From positions 1-6,289 of the forward strand of contig JAFKFF010000338.1 in the NCBI GenBank assembly GCA_017307315.1: a stretch of DNA of 6,289 nt. The letters are read 5' to 3'. Each line of letters begins with the position of its first letter. Within the stretch, counting starts at the first letter, position 1. The DNA comes from Alphaproteobacteria bacterium. Its GTDB lineage: Bacteria > Pseudomonadota > Alphaproteobacteria > Micropepsales > Micropepsaceae. This document shows, one piece after another, positions 5,273 to 6,289 of this stretch. The notes below the pieces were generated by a model, which did no database searches, was not told the DNA's origin, and saw only the letters and a list, made by a program, of their open reading frames with translations. Position numbers and translations under genes: made by a program.

Positions 5273-5809
5273 ATGAGCGAGCGCGGCTTGAGTCTGAGAC
5301 AGGCGCGGCCATCCGATGCCGTTCCGCTCGCGCGCCTCTATGTCGAGTCCTGGCAGGACACTTACGCCGCCATCCTGCCCCACAGCCTCCTCGCCAACAT
5401 GTCGGTCGATGTCCATGCCGCGCGCATCGGGCGCGCCATCGGCAAGGGCGCGGTGCTGGTGGCCGAAGACCGCCGCCACGGCGTGATCGGCCTCACCGGC
5501 TTCGGCGCGGCGCGCGACAACGGCCTGGGCTTCGACGGCGAAGTCTATACGCTGTACGTCGCGCCCGCCTTCCTGGGCCAGGGCGCGGGACGCACGCTTC
5601 TGCACGGGGCCTTCGCCTCGCTGAAGCGGCGGGCGTTTCACTCCTGCGTGATCTGGAGCCATGCCCGCAATCATGCCTGCTTCTTCTATCAGGCGATGGG
5701 CGGGCTGCGCGCCGGCGAGCGGCAGGTGATGCTGGGCGGCCAGGAAGTCGGCGAAGTCGCCTTCGGCTGGAAGAAGCTGGCCCTCAGCCCGCGCAAGCTG
5801 ACGACTTAA
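5273..5809 (+). CDS. GNAT-family N-acetyltransferase
   Basis: A 178-residue cytoplasmic acetyl-CoA-dependent acetyltransferase of normal length for the family. The N-terminal L-R-Q-A-R-P-S-D-A (8-16) and E-S-W-Q-D-T-Y-A-A-I-L-P (25-36) are the usual first strand and helix of the W-x-x-x-Y...L-P group. Acetyl-CoA-binding motif A is L-Y-V-A-P-A-F-L-G-Q-G-A-G-R-T-L-L (94-110); its first consensus position (Gln/Arg) is Leu101, while G104 and G106 are kept. Motif B is N-H-A-C-F-F-Y-Q-A-M-G-G (133-144). The substrate is unknown: the family acts on amino groups of antibiotics, metabolites or proteins. The ATG at 5273 is the only good start before Met43 and lacks a clear ribosome binding site. Confidence 0.92.
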   Translation: MSERGLSLRQARPSDAVPLARLYVESWQDTYAAILPHSLLANMSVDVHAARIGRAIGKGAVLVAEDRRHGVIGLTGFGAARDNGLGFDGEVYTLYVAPAFLGQGAGRTLLHGAFASLKRRAFHSCVIWSHARNHACFFYQAMGGLRAGERQVMLGGQEVGEVAFGWKKLALSPRKLTT

Positions 5810-5828
5810 GAAACCGATAGAAACCGAT
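5809..5828. repeat. Tandem 10-nt duplication after the GNAT stop
   Basis: AGAAACCGAT is present twice in a row (5809-5818, 5819-5828), starting at the last base of the GNAT stop codon. It looks like a recent slippage duplication; no function is suggested. Confidence 0.6.
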
Positions 5829-5836
5829 CACTGTAT

Positions 5837-5924
5837 CGTCATCGCCCGATTTATTCGGGCGATCCATCGGTGCGCCTTTGTGCGCCTTCTCTGATGGATG
5901 GCCCGGACAAGCCGGGCCATGACG
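5837..5924. repeat. Paired-hairpin (BIME-like) repeat, copy B
   Basis: This has the same plan as the copy at 1339-1421. The 31-nt arms (5837-5867, 5894-5924) are inverted to each other around 26 nt, ending CGTC/GACG. Each arm is a perfect 9-bp hairpin with a 5-nt loop: 5841-5849/5855-5863 (loop TTTAT) and 5898-5906/5912-5920 (loop ACAAG). The spacer holds a tandem GTGCGCCTTT/GTGCGCCTTC (5870-5889). It fills the gap between the convergent GNAT and phosphatase genes and ends 5 bp from the phosphatase stop, so it may also act as a two-way 3'-end structure. Confidence 0.8.
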
Positions 5925-5929
5925 AAGCG

Positions 5930-6289
5930 CTACAAATCCCTCGGTCGCACGAAATCCACCAGCGCGCCTTCGCCGGGCTGGATGTCGCGCCAGCGGTCCA
6001 TCTCGAATTCCAGCACCGCCAGGGCGCAAGTCGGGAATTTTTCCTCCAGCACGCCGCGCCGTTCCCTCTCCTTGCGGCGCACCGGCTCGCGCGCCAGGAA
6101 CGCGGCCAATTCCTCCAGTCCCGGATTGTGGCCGATCACCATCACCGCCTCGGCGCGGGGCGGCGTCGCCTGGATCAGGTCGAGGATCTTTCCCGCCGGC
6201 GCCAGATAGAGCGTGTCGCGATAATCCGGGCGCGGCGGCCCTTCCAATTCGCGCAGCACCAGGTCGGCGGTCTGCACCGTGCGCGCGGC
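5930..6289 (-). CDS. sixA: SixA-type phosphohistidine phosphatase, partial (5' cut)
   Basis: The last 119 residues of a histidine-phosphatase superfamily protein. The frame is open to the right edge, so the GTG at 6277 is not the real start. The residues before it read A-A-R-T and continue V-Q-T-A-D-L-V-L, the conserved second-arginine segment of SixA enzymes. The second catalytic His lies in V-I-G-H-N-P-G-L-E-E-L-A (about residue 54 of the visible part), the hallmark of the SixA branch. The R-H-G catalytic motif should lie in the missing N-terminal 40-50 residues, judging from E. coli SixA at about 160 residues. SixA removes phosphate from histidine of phosphotransfer proteins; the target here is unknown. 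The gene is convergent with GNAT across repeat copy B. Confidence 0.87.
   Translation of the reverse strand, partial: AARTVQTADLVLRELEGPPRPDYRDTLYLAPAGKILDLIQATPPRAEAVMVIGHNPGLEELAAFLAREPVRRKERERRGVLEEKFPTCALAVLEFEMDRWRDIQPGEGALVDFVRPRDL

Noticed and set aside
4206..5276. Open frame of 356 codons on the plus strand and a 337-codon minus frame over the barrel gene
   Set aside because: Shadows of the barrel frame; the true frame has a signal peptide, a terminal aromatic and a ribosome binding site.
5784..6029. Minus-strand open frame of 81 codons over repeat copy B and the phosphatase end
   Set aside because: It translates the hairpin repeat and overlaps the well-supported phosphatase frame.
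6275..6277. GTG at 6277 as the start of the phosphatase gene
   Set aside because: Codons before it, up to the window edge, encode the conserved A-A-R-T segment in the same frame, so the gene continues outside the window.

Overview
The window looks like chromosomal DNA of a GC-rich alphaproteobacterium. The support is the high GC content with strong third-position G/C bias, the protein styles, and intergenic spaces filled with GTCATTCCCGGC, CCTCATGC and CGTCAT-hairpin repeats of the kind common in that class. The genus cannot be fixed from sequence alone. I see no phage, insertion sequence, CRISPR array, tRNA or rRNA.

Layout, left to right. (1) A minus-strand pair: a CNT/NupC-family nucleoside transporter (68-1321), followed 8 bp downstream by the first 19 codons of a lipoprotein gene that runs off the left edge. 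(2) A 317-bp divergent gap (1322-1638) made almost entirely of hairpin repeats. (3) A plus-strand pair 26 bp apart: a membrane acyltransferase-3 protein (1639-2814) and an SDR dehydrogenase resembling the (3R)-hydroxyacyl-CoA dehydrogenase unit of peroxisomal MFE-2 (2841-3761). (4) A 390-bp convergent gap (3762-4151) with at least five hairpins, including a 131-bp nested inverted repeat. (5) A minus-strand outer-membrane beta-barrel protein with a signal peptide (4152-5102). (6) A divergent GNAT acetyltransferase (5273-5809). (7) A second copy of the paired-hairpin repeat (5837-5924). (8) The C-terminal three quarters of a SixA-type phosphohistidine phosphatase, cut by the right edge (5930-6289, minus).

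The genes do not form one pathway. Only the acyltransferase/SDR pair and the transporter/lipoprotein pair are plausible co-transcription units. No new multi-gene system is evident. The most interesting material is non-coding: two copies of an 83-88 bp element built from two 9-5-9 hairpins in inverted orientation. The left hairpins of the two copies differ by compensatory base-pair changes, so the folded structure appears to be conserved. Among the proteins, the most notable point is an altered nucleobase-binding motif (G-M-I-E-A-P for the usual G-Q-T-E-A-P) in the transporter.
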